DNA from: Virgibacillus sp. NKC19-3
Lineage (GTDB): Bacteria > Bacillota > Bacilli > Bacillales > Amphibacillaceae
Assembly: GCF_019837165.1 (NCBI RefSeq)
Contig: NZ_JAGYHC010000001.1
Span: 1,116,001 to 1,180,000, forward strand
Direction: 5' to 3'
DNA: 64,000 bases
The translations under genes and the position numbers were made by a program. Position 1 is the stretch's first letter; each line of letters starts with the position of its first letter. Shown in pieces: positions 44,231 through 52,572 of the stretch. The notes beneath the pieces were generated by a model. It was not told the DNA's origin and did no database searches. It was given only the letters and a program-made list of their open reading frames with translations.

Positions 44231-45232
44231 ATGAAGAGATTGCTAATTAGTTTACTAAGCTTATTGTTGCTAAGTTTCTATTTAACAGCATGTCAAGCGA
44301 CAGAAAGCGAGCAAGTTGAAACAGAGGAAGGTGGAGAAGAAGTACATACAGATGAGGAGCATGATCATCAAGAAGATAGCGAATCACGTATGGAAGCACC
44401 GGAAGATATAGAAATCGAAGGAGTTGCTGATCATTATCATACCGGAGATACGATTGAGCTAACTGCCACATTAGATGAGGATTCCCAGTTTGATCATTGG
44501 CACTGGTACAGTAGAGAAGGCAAAAATGGGGAATGGGAAGTTGTTTCCGGACAAGAGACAGAAACATTTACTGATGAAGCAACCGTTGATGGTTTAGAAA
44601 TTAAAGCTGTCTTATTCGATAATGACCACGAGCCAAGCGTCCAATCCGAGCCTGTGGAAGTTGTCATTGATGACCATCATGGTGATGATGAAGAAAGTCA
44701 ACAAATATATGAAGGTTATTTTGAAGATAGTCAAGTTGAAGATCGGGAGTTGTCTGATTGGGAAGGGGATTGGCAATCGGTTTATCCATACCTTTTATCC
44801 GGAGATTTAGACGAAGTGTTTGAAACCAAAGCAGAAGATGGAGAGATGACTGAAGAGGAATACAAGGAGTATTATACGACTGGATATGAAACAGATCTTG
44901 ATCGCATTATTATTGAGGATGAAAAAGTAACATTTATCGAAAATGACAATGAATATTCGGGAACGTATGCATCAGATGGCTACGAAATTCTTGATTATGA
45001 AGCAGGTAATCGAGGGGTGCGATTTATATTTGAATTCGTTGATGGATCCGATGAAATGCCCCAATATATTCAATTTAGTGATCATAATATTTTTCCGACG
45101 GAATCCTATCATTTCCACTTATATTGGGGAGATGATCGTGAGGAGCTTTTAGAGGAAGTTACGAATTGGCCAACGTATTATCCTTCCGATTTAGATGAAG
45201 AGGGTATCGTACGTGATTTGTTAGCACATTAA
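44231..45232 (+). CDS. ZinT-domain zinc-binding lipoprotein
   Basis: 333 residues. Lipoprotein signal (lipobox LTAC about 18-21), then a His/Glu/Asp-rich linker (EEHDHQEDSE), a small beta domain (residues 60-150, with HWHWYSREG) and the C-terminal ZinT/YodA domain from QIYEGYFEDSQVEDRELSDWEGDWQSVYPYL to SYHFHLYWGDD, which holds the metal histidines. It should capture zinc outside the cell and pass it to a transporter. Preceded by two Zur boxes. Very acidic. Confidence 0.9.
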   Translation: MKRLLISLLSLLLLSFYLTACQATESEQVETEEGGEEVHTDEEHDHQEDSESRMEAPEDIEIEGVADHYHTGDTIELTATLDEDSQFDHWHWYSREGKNGEWEVVSGQETETFTDEATVDGLEIKAVLFDNDHEPSVQSEPVEVVIDDHHGDDEESQQIYEGYFEDSQVEDRELSDWEGDWQSVYPYLLSGDLDEVFETKAEDGEMTEEEYKEYYTTGYETDLDRIIIEDEKVTFIENDNEYSGTYASDGYEILDYEAGNRGVRFIFEFVDGSDEMPQYIQFSDHNIFPTESYHFHLYWGDDREELLEEVTNWPTYYPSDLDEEGIVRDLLAH

Positions 45233-45300
45233 TGATGGATGTGGGGGTAACTTGGTCGTCAAATGTTAAGAAAAAGAACACGTCAAAGGAGTAAGATAGA

Positions 45301-45570
45301 ATGGCTAAAAAATCCAAAATCGCAAAAGAGAAAAAGCGACAGCAAATGGTTGCACAATATGCGGCATTACGAAGAGAACTAAAGGCAAAAGGGGATTATG
45401 AGGCACTTCGTAAATTGCCGCGTGATGCTTCGCCAACACGTTTAAAAAATCGTTGTGCAATTACAGGTAGACCACGCGGATATTTACGGAAATTCAACAT
45501 GTCACGTATTGCCTTTAGGGAATATGCGCATAAAGGACAAATTCCCGGTGTGAAAAAAGCAAGCTGGTAA
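45301..45570 (+). CDS. rpsN2: zinc-independent ribosomal protein S14 paralogue
   Basis: 89 residues, ATG after AAGGAG. This is the long, C-minus S14 form: it has [41 protein letters not shown] but lacks the two CxxC pairs of the 61-residue zinc form. In Bacillus such a copy (YhzA) is Zur-controlled and replaces zinc-binding S14 during zinc starvation, freeing metal. Its place directly after a Zur-boxed ZinT gene fits this. Confidence 0.95.
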   Translation: MAKKSKIAKEKKRQQMVAQYAALRRELKAKGDYEALRKLPRDASPTRLKNRCAITGRPRGYLRKFNMSRIAFREYAHKGQIPGVKKASW

Positions 45571-45635
45571 GAGGTGCAGTAGGGGCATGGCAGCTTATGT
45601 TGTCTCTATATTCATTTTACAATAAAAGACAGGAA

Positions 45636-45680
45636 GGAAAACAAATATTTCCGCCAGCGTTTGGCGGAACGTTGTTTTCC
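45636..45680 (+). other. nested hairpin in the leader of the COG0523 gene
   Basis: GGAAAACAA (45636-45644) pairs with TTGTTTTCC (45672-45680); inside, TTCCGCCA (45649-45656) pairs with TGGCGGAA (45662-45669) around a five-base loop. No T-run. It sits between rpsN2 and the first GTPase gene, ending 11 bases before the GTPase ribosome-binding site. Confidence 0.65.
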
Positions 45681-45704
45681 TGTGATGGATAAGGAGGAAA
45701 AGCA

Positions 45705-46667
45705 TTGTCACAAGAGACACCGATTCCGGTAACGATCTTAACTGGTTTTTTAGGCGCTGGTAAAACTACATTGTTAAATAACTTGTTGTATGATATGTCA
45801 GATGAGAAGGTTGCTGTCATCATCAATGAGTTTGGTGATACATCCATTGATGGTCAGCTAGTGATACCAACAAAAGAAGAAATCATTGAAATAAACAGCG
45901 GCTGTATTTGCTGTAATGTGCGCGGTGATTTAATCCACTTATTAAATAATTTAATGAAGCAGGAAGAGAAAATGGACAGGGTTGTCATTGAGACAACAGG
46001 TATGGCAAACCCAGCTCCGGTTATTCAAACTTTTCTGATGGATGAGCAAACCGCAGATGCCTTTGAAATTGACAGTGTCATTACGATGGTAGACGCGAAA
46101 CATATACGGCAACATCTAAAGGAAGAAGAACCGGGGAAGCAGATTGCTTTTGCTGATATTTTGCTTTTAAATAAGTTGGATTTGATTACGGGAGATGAAA
46201 AAAGCCAGCTGCAAAAACAGTTGATGCATATGAATCCCAATGCTAAGCAGTTTTATACTACTTATGGAAACGTAGACACCAAAGATGTAATAGGGAAGAA
46301 ACCCTTTGATTTAGACAATGCATTAAACATGGATCCCAATCTATTAACAGAAACACATCATCATCACAATCATCAAGTGACATCTTTTGTATTCCAGGAA
46401 GATCGTCCACTCGATTTAGAAAAAGTGAATCAGTGGTTTGCCTATCTAGTCCGTGTAAAAGGAGAAAATCTATATCGTTACAAGGGTGTACTTTCTATTA
46501 AACAGTTTCATAAAAAAGTTGTGTTTCAAGGGGTACACATGCTATTTGCAGGTACAGAAGGCGATGCATGGATGAAGGATGAAAAAAGACAGAGCGAGGT
46601 TGTTTTTATTGGAAAGCATCTTGACCATCAAGAATTGGAAAGGGGCTTTCAATATTGCCTTGCTTAA
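45705..46667 (+). CDS. COG0523/CobW-family metallochaperone GTPase 1
   Basis: TTG seven bases after AAGGAGG. 320 residues. P-loop [13 protein letters not shown] (14-26), NEFG switch, metal-binding CICC (67-70, CxCC), G3-like ETTGMANP and G4 LLNKLD, then a His-rich loop HHHHNH (218-223) before the CobW C-terminal domain. COG0523 GTPases in zinc regulons are thought to insert or allocate zinc to client enzymes when zinc is short. The shorter length and His loop set it apart from the two paralogues downstream. Confidence 0.92.
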   Translation: MSQETPIPVTILTGFLGAGKTTLLNNLLYDMSDEKVAVIINEFGDTSIDGQLVIPTKEEIIEINSGCICCNVRGDLIHLLNNLMKQEEKMDRVVIETTGMANPAPVIQTFLMDEQTADAFEIDSVITMVDAKHIRQHLKEEEPGKQIAFADILLLNKLDLITGDEKSQLQKQLMHMNPNAKQFYTTYGNVDTKDVIGKKPFDLDNALNMDPNLLTETHHHHNHQVTSFVFQEDRPLDLEKVNQWFAYLVRVKGENLYRYKGVLSIKQFHKKVVFQGVHMLFAGTEGDAWMKDEKRQSEVVFIGKHLDHQELERGFQYCLA

Positions 46668-46681
46668 TTTTTGTATTTAAG

Positions 46682-46696
46682 TCGTAATAATTACGA
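46682..46696. promoter_or_regulatory. Zur box before the oxidoreductase/FeoB-like operon
   Basis: TCGTAATAATTACGA is a perfect dyad matching the Zur core. It lies in the 45-base gap after COG0523 gene 1, ending just before the next ribosome-binding site, and would give the downstream genes their own zinc-controlled promoter. Confidence 0.88.
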
Positions 46697-46712
46697 TTGG
46701 AGGAGGCTAATT

Positions 46713-47822
46713 GTGAGTAAAATATATGATGTCATAATTGTCGGAGCTGGTCCTTCCGGAATTGGTGTTGCAGCTATACTGAAGCAAATGAATGCCTCTT
46801 TTCTGGTTTTGGAAAAAGAGGAGGTAGGAGCTTCCTTTTTGCACTGGCCGGAGGAAATGCGGTTTATTACCCCTTCTTTTCCGGCACAGGGATTTGGACA
46901 AACGGATTTAAATGCAATCGTTCCGAAAACTTCGCCAGCTTATACACTTGATATGGAGCATCCTACTGGATCTGCTTACGCGAAATACCTGAATGTAGTG
47001 GCTGAGCATTTTGCTATTCCTGTTAAAAAAGGAGTTCAAGTGAACCATGTAAACAAAAAGGATTCCATTTTTTCCATAGAGACATTCGCAGGCACTTACC
47101 AGAGCCGCTATGTGGTTTGGGCAGCTGGTCAGCATCAATATCCCAATTTAAGGCCTTTTCCTGGAGCAGATATTGCTATTCATAATAGTCAGATTTCATC
47201 ATGGGCGGAGCTGAATGGAAATGATTTTATCGTTGTCGGAGGATATGAAAGTGGCATGGATGCTGCTTATCAATTAGGAAAGCTTGGTAAAAAGGCTACT
47301 GTCATTGCTAGGACAAATACATGGGAACTGGATAACAGTGATCCGAGTATTGCCTTGTCCGTCTATACTTATAATAGGGTACGCCATTTATTTGATTCGA
47401 ATTTACTAACTGTTGCGGGCAATACAGCAGTAACCCAAATCGAAGCAAATGCATCCGGATATGATGTGTATACAACGGACGGAGGAGTATATTTTACTCC
47501 GGAAAAACCTATTCTAGCAACCGGTTTTGAGGGGAGTACCACCCTAATCGAAAACTTGGTCACACGCGGTGAGCATAATGAAGTACTTGTGAATGAGAAG
47601 GATGAATCGCTTGCAACTCCTGGTCTGTTTCTGGCAGGACCAGAACTGCGGCATGATGATCATATTTTTTGTTACATTTATAAATTCCGCCAGCGTTATG
47701 CAGTCATAGCTGAAACAATCGGCTGGGATTTAAGCTTAGATTTATCTATTTTAGAAATGTATAAGCAGGAAAACTTTTATTTAAATGATCTGTCAGCGTG
47801 CGGAGAAATGTGCCAATGCTAG
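46713..47822 (+). CDS. FAD/NAD(P)-binding oxidoreductase with cysteine tail
   Basis: GTG after GGAGGAGG; earlier in-frame codons cross the Zur box. 369 residues: N-terminal dinucleotide motif VIIVGAGPSGIGVAA, second Rossmann segment VVGGYESGMDAAYQLG, and a late ATGFEG motif, as in flavin monooxygenase/CzcO-like proteins. The C-terminus ends CGEMCQC, an unusual cysteine cluster that could bind metal or redox-cycle. Placement directly behind a Zur box suggests a role in zinc starvation, but no reaction can be assigned. The FeoB-like start overlaps its stop region. Confidence 0.82.
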   Translation: MSKIYDVIIVGAGPSGIGVAAILKQMNASFLVLEKEEVGASFLHWPEEMRFITPSFPAQGFGQTDLNAIVPKTSPAYTLDMEHPTGSAYAKYLNVVAEHFAIPVKKGVQVNHVNKKDSIFSIETFAGTYQSRYVVWAAGQHQYPNLRPFPGADIAIHNSQISSWAELNGNDFIVVGGYESGMDAAYQLGKLGKKATVIARTNTWELDNSDPSIALSVYTYNRVRHLFDSNLLTVAGNTAVTQIEANASGYDVYTTDGGVYFTPEKPILATGFEGSTTLIENLVTRGEHNEVLVNEKDESLATPGLFLAGPELRHDDHIFCYIYKFRQRYAVIAETIGWDLSLDLSILEMYKQENFYLNDLSACGEMCQC

Positions 47823-49492
47823 AGCGTACCCAAGCCGTTCCATCTATTCAGGATGAAGTATTGCTGATAGGTAATGAGTCGGTTGGAAAATCCGGTCTGT
47901 TTCGTCAGTTAACTGGTGATAAAAGTGCAATTGCCAAAAATGTAAAAGGATCAACGATTTCTGCTTTACAAGCTTCTTGCAAATTACAACCCAATATCTA
48001 TTTAACAGACTTGCCCGGACTTCAATTTGATATGGACAGTCAAAGCACACAAGTTACTTTAGACCATTTCCAAGCTGAAAAGCCGATTCTATTAGTCGTG
48101 AAAGCAACCAATCTGAAAGAAGAATTAATAGAGATGCAAGCGGAATTACATTTGAAGGGAAAAAAGGTTGCGATTGCTGCAACCCATCGGGATAAATATC
48201 TGCCTTCTCAGGCTGAACAAAATCGGATCAGGGGATTATTACAGGTTCCAATCGTCTGGATTAATACGAGAAAGATGGAGGAAGCAGAACAAGAGAAAGT
48301 CATTACTTGTATTGAACAAGCATCCATTTGGGGAGTGGCAAAAAGCATTCTCAACTTTCTTCCATCCTCGTCAACCGATAATGTGAATCAATTAATCCCG
48401 ATATTCCGTTTGCCAATAGCAGGACCACTATTGGCCTGTTTCTTTATTTTTACCATGTTTGCCCTTCCGGTACTTGGCACTTTTTTATTTGTCAGCTGGT
48501 TGGAGCCGATAATAGAGCAATATTTGCTTGATCCACTTATTTTATGGGTGGATCAGGCTCCTTCTTTTCTAGCTGAGGTGATCATAGGTGATTACGGGTT
48601 AATTACTTTGGGCTCCTATTCGTTTCTATGGGCTTTTCCTGTTGTTCTGTTGATTAGCATCATGACAAGCTTGACAGAGGAAACGGGCATACAGGAGCAT
48701 GTAACGCATGCGCTGGATCCATGGCTTCGTAAGATTGGTTTAACCGGAAGGGATTTACTTCCTGTGATTACGGGGTTCGGCTGTAATGTTGTCGCTGTTT
48801 TTCAGAGCAGAGGCTGTAGCAGTTGTACACGTACAGCTTGCGTTTCCCTGATTGCATTCGGTTCAGCATGCAGTTATCAAATCGGAGCTACGCTGTCTAT
48901 CTTTAATGCAGCTCATGTTCCACTTTTATTTATTCCTTATGTATTTACTTTATTTATCGTCGGGGCGATTCACACAAGAATTTGGAACCGGGATGGGGCA
49001 CATGAACTGACACGTATTGCGCCGCTTCCTTATATCCAAAAAATAAACTGTCAGGCAATTACCTGGAAAGTTGCCAGGTCAATTAAACAATTTTTACTGC
49101 AAGCCATGCCGATATTTTTAGTTATCTGTCTGGTTGCATCCCTGCTCCAAGCAATCGGTTTATTATCTATTTTCAGCTGGCTAGCGATGCCGGTATTGTA
49201 TCTGTTTTCCTTACCTGTAGAGGCAGCACCAGGCTTGATTTTTTCTTTTATCAGAAAGGATGGCCTGCTTGTTTTAAATGAAGGACAGGGAAATGTATTA
49301 ATGGACATGTCACTTAGTCAGATTTTTATTCTTGTTTACCTGGCATCTACGCTTTCTGCCTGTTTGGTGACATTATTTACGATCGGTAAGGAATTTGGCT
49401 GGAAAGTTTCCTTATCTATCGGAGGAAAGCAAATGTTAACAAGTGTTGTGAGTGCAGCGTTTCTTGCTGCTGGTTTATATTTTATAAATTAA
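47816..49492 (+). CDS. FeoB-like GTPase-transporter in the zinc island
   Basis: ATG at 47816 (GGAG upstream), overlapping the preceding stop. 558 residues, shorter than iron FeoB (about 660-770). N-terminal G domain: G1 GNESVGKS (19-26), G3 DLPG (65-68), but G4 is THRD (123-126) instead of NxxD. The membrane part has the Gate-FeoB_C-Gate layout with about eight to ten helices. The FeoB hallmark GFGCNV (320-325) is followed by extra cysteines, C334-x-x-C337, C342 and C352. FeoB imports ferrous iron; here Zur control and neighbours argue for zinc or another divalent metal. That substrate is inference. Confidence 0.85.
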   Translation: MLERTQAVPSIQDEVLLIGNESVGKSGLFRQLTGDKSAIAKNVKGSTISALQASCKLQPNIYLTDLPGLQFDMDSQSTQVTLDHFQAEKPILLVVKATNLKEELIEMQAELHLKGKKVAIAATHRDKYLPSQAEQNRIRGLLQVPIVWINTRKMEEAEQEKVITCIEQASIWGVAKSILNFLPSSSTDNVNQLIPIFRLPIAGPLLACFFIFTMFALPVLGTFLFVSWLEPIIEQYLLDPLILWVDQAPSFLAEVIIGDYGLITLGSYSFLWAFPVVLLISIMTSLTEETGIQEHVTHALDPWLRKIGLTGRDLLPVITGFGCNVVAVFQSRGCSSCTRTACVSLIAFGSACSYQIGATLSIFNAAHVPLLFIPYVFTLFIVGAIHTRIWNRDGAHELTRIAPLPYIQKINCQAITWKVARSIKQFLLQAMPIFLVICLVASLLQAIGLLSIFSWLAMPVLYLFSLPVEAAPGLIFSFIRKDGLLVLNEGQGNVLMDMSLSQIFILVYLASTLSACLVTLFTIGKEFGWKVSLSIGGKQMLTSVVSAAFLAAGLYFIN

Positions 49493-49507
49493 AAGGAGGA
49501 CAAACAA

Positions 49508-50698
49508 ATGAAAAGGATTCCTGTTACAGTATTAAGCGGCTATTTAGGAGCCGGTAAAACAACGTTATTAAACCATGTCTTACATAACCGGGAGGGGTTA
49601 AAGGTGGCGGTTATCGTCAATGACATGAGTGAAGTTAATATTGATAGTGAACTGGTGCAAGCGCAGGGCGGTTTTTCACGTACTGAAGAGAAGCTGGTTG
49701 AAATGTCTAACGGATGTATTTGCTGTACACTGCGGGAAGATTTATTAGTGGAGGTTGAAAAGCTGGTGAGAAAAGGGGAGGTCGATTATATCTTGATTGA
49801 GTCCTCTGGCATCAGTGAGCCGATTCCAGTCGCTCAAACATTTTCTTATGTCAATGAAGCCATGGAGATTGATTTAGCGGAATATTGCCGTTTGGATACG
49901 ATGGTCACCGTTGTGGATGCGAAACGCTTCTGGCATGATTTTGGTTCAGGTGATTCACTGCTTGACAGAAAGCAGGCTGTCAGCGACGTTGACGAACGAA
50001 ATATTGCCGATTTACTAATTGATCAAATTGAATTCTGCAATGTACTTATTCTTAATAAAACCGACTTGGTTAAAGAGGAAGATTTGCAGAAGCTGGAGCA
50101 GGTGATTCGTAAATTACAGCCGGAAGCGAAAATCATCCGTACGCAGCACACGAATATAGATCCAAAAGAAATAGTAAACACGAAACTATTCGATTTCATA
50201 AAGGCCAGCGAATCAGCTGGCTGGTTAAAGGAATTGGACGAAGGAATCGAAAATCATACACCGGAAACGGAGGAGTATGGGATTGGCTCATTTGTATATC
50301 ATTCCAGATTACCTTTTCATACGGAGCGATTGGTAAGCTGGTATCAGGATTTGCCTGAAGAGATTGTCCGCATGAAAGGAGTAATTTGGTGTGCAACGCA
50401 TCATGATTTAGCGTTATTACTGTCACAGGCAGGCCCTTCCGTGGATGTGGAACCATTAGCTTATTGGGTTGCTTCTTTGCCAAAAAAACAGCAAAAAGAA
50501 ATAGTAGAAAATACTCCGGAAGTCAGAGCGTCTTGGGATCCGGAATTCGGAGACCGTCATACGAAGATCGTTTTTATCGGAATGGATTTAGACCGTAAAC
50601 AGATAACAGATGATTTGGAACATTGCCTGCTGAGTGAATTGGAAATGAGTGAGGACTGGTCGAGTTTCACAAACCCATTTCCTTGGCGATTATCTTAA
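49508..50698 (+). CDS. COG0523 GTPase 2 (ZagA/YciC-like)
   Basis: 396 residues, ATG after AAAGGAGG and 15 bases behind the FeoB-like gene. P-loop GYLGAGKTT (11-19), [12 protein letters not shown] switch, CICC (70-73), [15 protein letters not shown] and NKTDL. The long form with a C-terminal domain after [18 protein letters not shown] matches Bacillus ZagA (YciC), a Zur-regulated metallochaperone that supports the folate enzyme FolE under zinc limitation. No client FolE gene is nearby here. Confidence 0.92.
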   Translation: MKRIPVTVLSGYLGAGKTTLLNHVLHNREGLKVAVIVNDMSEVNIDSELVQAQGGFSRTEEKLVEMSNGCICCTLREDLLVEVEKLVRKGEVDYILIESSGISEPIPVAQTFSYVNEAMEIDLAEYCRLDTMVTVVDAKRFWHDFGSGDSLLDRKQAVSDVDERNIADLLIDQIEFCNVLILNKTDLVKEEDLQKLEQVIRKLQPEAKIIRTQHTNIDPKEIVNTKLFDFIKASESAGWLKELDEGIENHTPETEEYGIGSFVYHSRLPFHTERLVSWYQDLPEEIVRMKGVIWCATHHDLALLLSQAGPSVDVEPLAYWVASLPKKQQKEIVENTPEVRASWDPEFGDRHTKIVFIGMDLDRKQITDDLEHCLLSELEMSEDWSSFTNPFPWRLS

Positions 50699-50716
50699 GA
50701 AGGGAGTTGCAAACAG

Positions 50717-51271
50717 ATGATTTTATCCGGACAAACGATCAAACAATTGGTATATGGCAGTGAGATGACTATTACGCCTTTTCAGGAATTAAGTATTCAG
50801 CCGGCATCTATTGATTTACGGTTAGGGAAGGAGTTTTTAGTTGTTGATGACATAACCACGCCTTATTTGTCCATGGATGAGCCGGCAAATTATCAGGAAA
50901 TAGAGGTAGCAGACAAGGAAACGATAACGATCCCGCCTCAATCCTTTATGTTGGGAACCACCTTGGAACAAATCAGTTTACCTAATCATTTAACTGCCTT
51001 TGTGGAAGGAAGGAGCTCTATAGGCAGGCTTGGCGTCTTTATCCAAAATGCCGGCTGGATTGATCCGGGCTTTTCCGGACAAGTTACCTTGGAATTGTTT
51101 AATGCGAATCGTGTGTCTGTGAAGCTCTATGCCGATATGCGCGTGTGTCAGTTGGTTATCGCAAAGGTGGATCAGGTAACAGAAGGATATAATGGGAAGT
51201 ATTTGTTCCAAAAAGGGGCCACGCCGAGCCGTGTGTATATGGATCGTGAAAGAAGGGAGAAGGAAGAATGA
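50717..51271 (+). CDS. dCTP deaminase (Dcd family)
   Basis: 184 residues. Family motifs: IQPASIDLRLG (27-37), VEGRSSIGRLGVFIQNAGWIDPGFSGQVTLELFN with R99, S100, S101, R104 and the catalytic E126. Dcd converts dCTP to dUTP on the path to dTTP and, unlike dCMP deaminase, does not use zinc. It sits between two COG0523 GTPase genes and overlaps the second by four bases, so it is part of the zinc-starvation transcript; acting as a zinc-free bypass of dCMP deaminase is an inference from this context. Confidence 0.9.
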   Translation: MILSGQTIKQLVYGSEMTITPFQELSIQPASIDLRLGKEFLVVDDITTPYLSMDEPANYQEIEVADKETITIPPQSFMLGTTLEQISLPNHLTAFVEGRSSIGRLGVFIQNAGWIDPGFSGQVTLELFNANRVSVKLYADMRVCQLVIAKVDQVTEGYNGKYLFQKGATPSRVYMDRERREKEE

Positions 51272-52449
51272 ATAGAAGAATTCCAGTAACGGTTTTGAGC
51301 GGATTTTTAGGAGCGGGAAAAACATCGATGCTTAATCATCTACTTCAAAATCAACAAGGGCTGAAAATAGCGATTATTGTTAATGACATGAGTGAAATTA
51401 ATGTCGATGCTAAATTGGTAATGGAAGGCGGCTTTGTTCGAACAGAAGAAAATATGGTAGAGATGACAAATGGCTGCATATGCTGCACATTACGGGAAGA
51501 TCTCATCATGGAGTTGGGGAAATTAGCTAAGCTCGACATTGATTATGTGTTAATTGAGTCTAGCGGGGTTTCGGAACCGATTCCGGTCGCCCAGAGTTTT
51601 CTATACGGGGATGAGGAATTAGGAATCGATTTAAATACGCATTTCCAGCTTGATACGATGGTGACAGTTATCGATGGACTCCAGTTTTGGGAGGATTATC
51701 AGTCACAAGATTTGTTAGTAGACCGGAACATGCATGTTTCCGATGATGATGAAAGAGGGATTGTTGATTTGCTGGTGGATCAAATTGAATTTGCCAATGT
51801 CATCGTTTTAAATAAAACAGATAAGATATCGAACGAAAAGGCAGCGGAATTAAAGCATTTGTTGTTTACGTTAAATCCTGAAGCTGACATTGTTTCGACA
51901 AACTATGGGAAAATCGATCCTTTGCACGTATTGCAAACGAACCAATTTAACTTTGAAAAAGCAAGTCAGGGGGCCGGATGGCTGAAAGAATTGAATGAAG
52001 AGCATATACCGGAATCAGAAGCGTATGGCATCAGTTCCTTTGTCTATCGGAGTAGAAAGCCATTTCATCCAGGTCGATTACAACAATGGCTGGAGGACTG
52101 GCCGAAGGAAATTCTCCGATCTAAAGGCTTCTTTTGGTTAGTTACAAGAAATGATGTAGCTGGATTCCTATCTCAAGCTGGGTCTATGATAACGTTAGAA
52201 GGTGCTGGCAGGTGGTTGGCTAGTTATTCGGCGGCGGAACAGGAAGCTTTAAGAGTGCAGGATCCTGCTTTGTTTGAAGACTGGGATGAAGTGGAGGGAG
52301 ATCGGATGACAGAGCTTGTCTTTATCGGCGTTAACATGGATAAGGAACCTATTATATATTCATTAAATCAATGCTTAGTGACGGAAGAAGAAAAGAAAAA
52401 GCCAATGGTTTCTTTTGAAGATACCTTACCGCCATTCGTGATGGAATAA
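51268..52449 (+). CDS. COG0523 GTPase 3 (ZagA/YciC-like)
   Basis: 393 residues, start ATGA-coupled to the dCTP deaminase gene. P-loop SGFLGAGKTS, DMSEINVDAKLV, CICC (70-73), [15 protein letters not shown] and NKTDK are all kept. It is a clear paralogue of the gene at 49508, similar over its full length including the C-terminal FVYRSRKPFHPGRLQQWL domain. Two near-equal ZagA-type proteins side by side suggest different client proteins, one possibly linked to the neighbouring deaminase. Confidence 0.92.
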   Translation: MNRRIPVTVLSGFLGAGKTSMLNHLLQNQQGLKIAIIVNDMSEINVDAKLVMEGGFVRTEENMVEMTNGCICCTLREDLIMELGKLAKLDIDYVLIESSGVSEPIPVAQSFLYGDEELGIDLNTHFQLDTMVTVIDGLQFWEDYQSQDLLVDRNMHVSDDDERGIVDLLVDQIEFANVIVLNKTDKISNEKAAELKHLLFTLNPEADIVSTNYGKIDPLHVLQTNQFNFEKASQGAGWLKELNEEHIPESEAYGISSFVYRSRKPFHPGRLQQWLEDWPKEILRSKGFFWLVTRNDVAGFLSQAGSMITLEGAGRWLASYSAAEQEALRVQDPALFEDWDEVEGDRMTELVFIGVNMDKEPIIYSLNQCLVTEEEKKKPMVSFEDTLPPFVME

Positions 52450-52510
52450 ATGGATTTAGATAAGCTTTTATTGGCAAAATCTCTTATTGCGGACGTTACA
52501 ATATACAAAT

Positions 52511-52546
52511 GCCTCCAGTATATTCAAATCAAGATATGCTGGAGGC
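52511..52546. terminator. hairpin ending the zinc island
   Basis: GCCTCCAG and CTGGAGGC, extended by ATAT/ATAT, pair around the loop. No good T-run on either strand, but its place between convergent genes suggests a shared terminator. Confidence 0.5.
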
Positions 52547-52572
52547 TTGGTATGTAATATGAAGCTTCTTCT

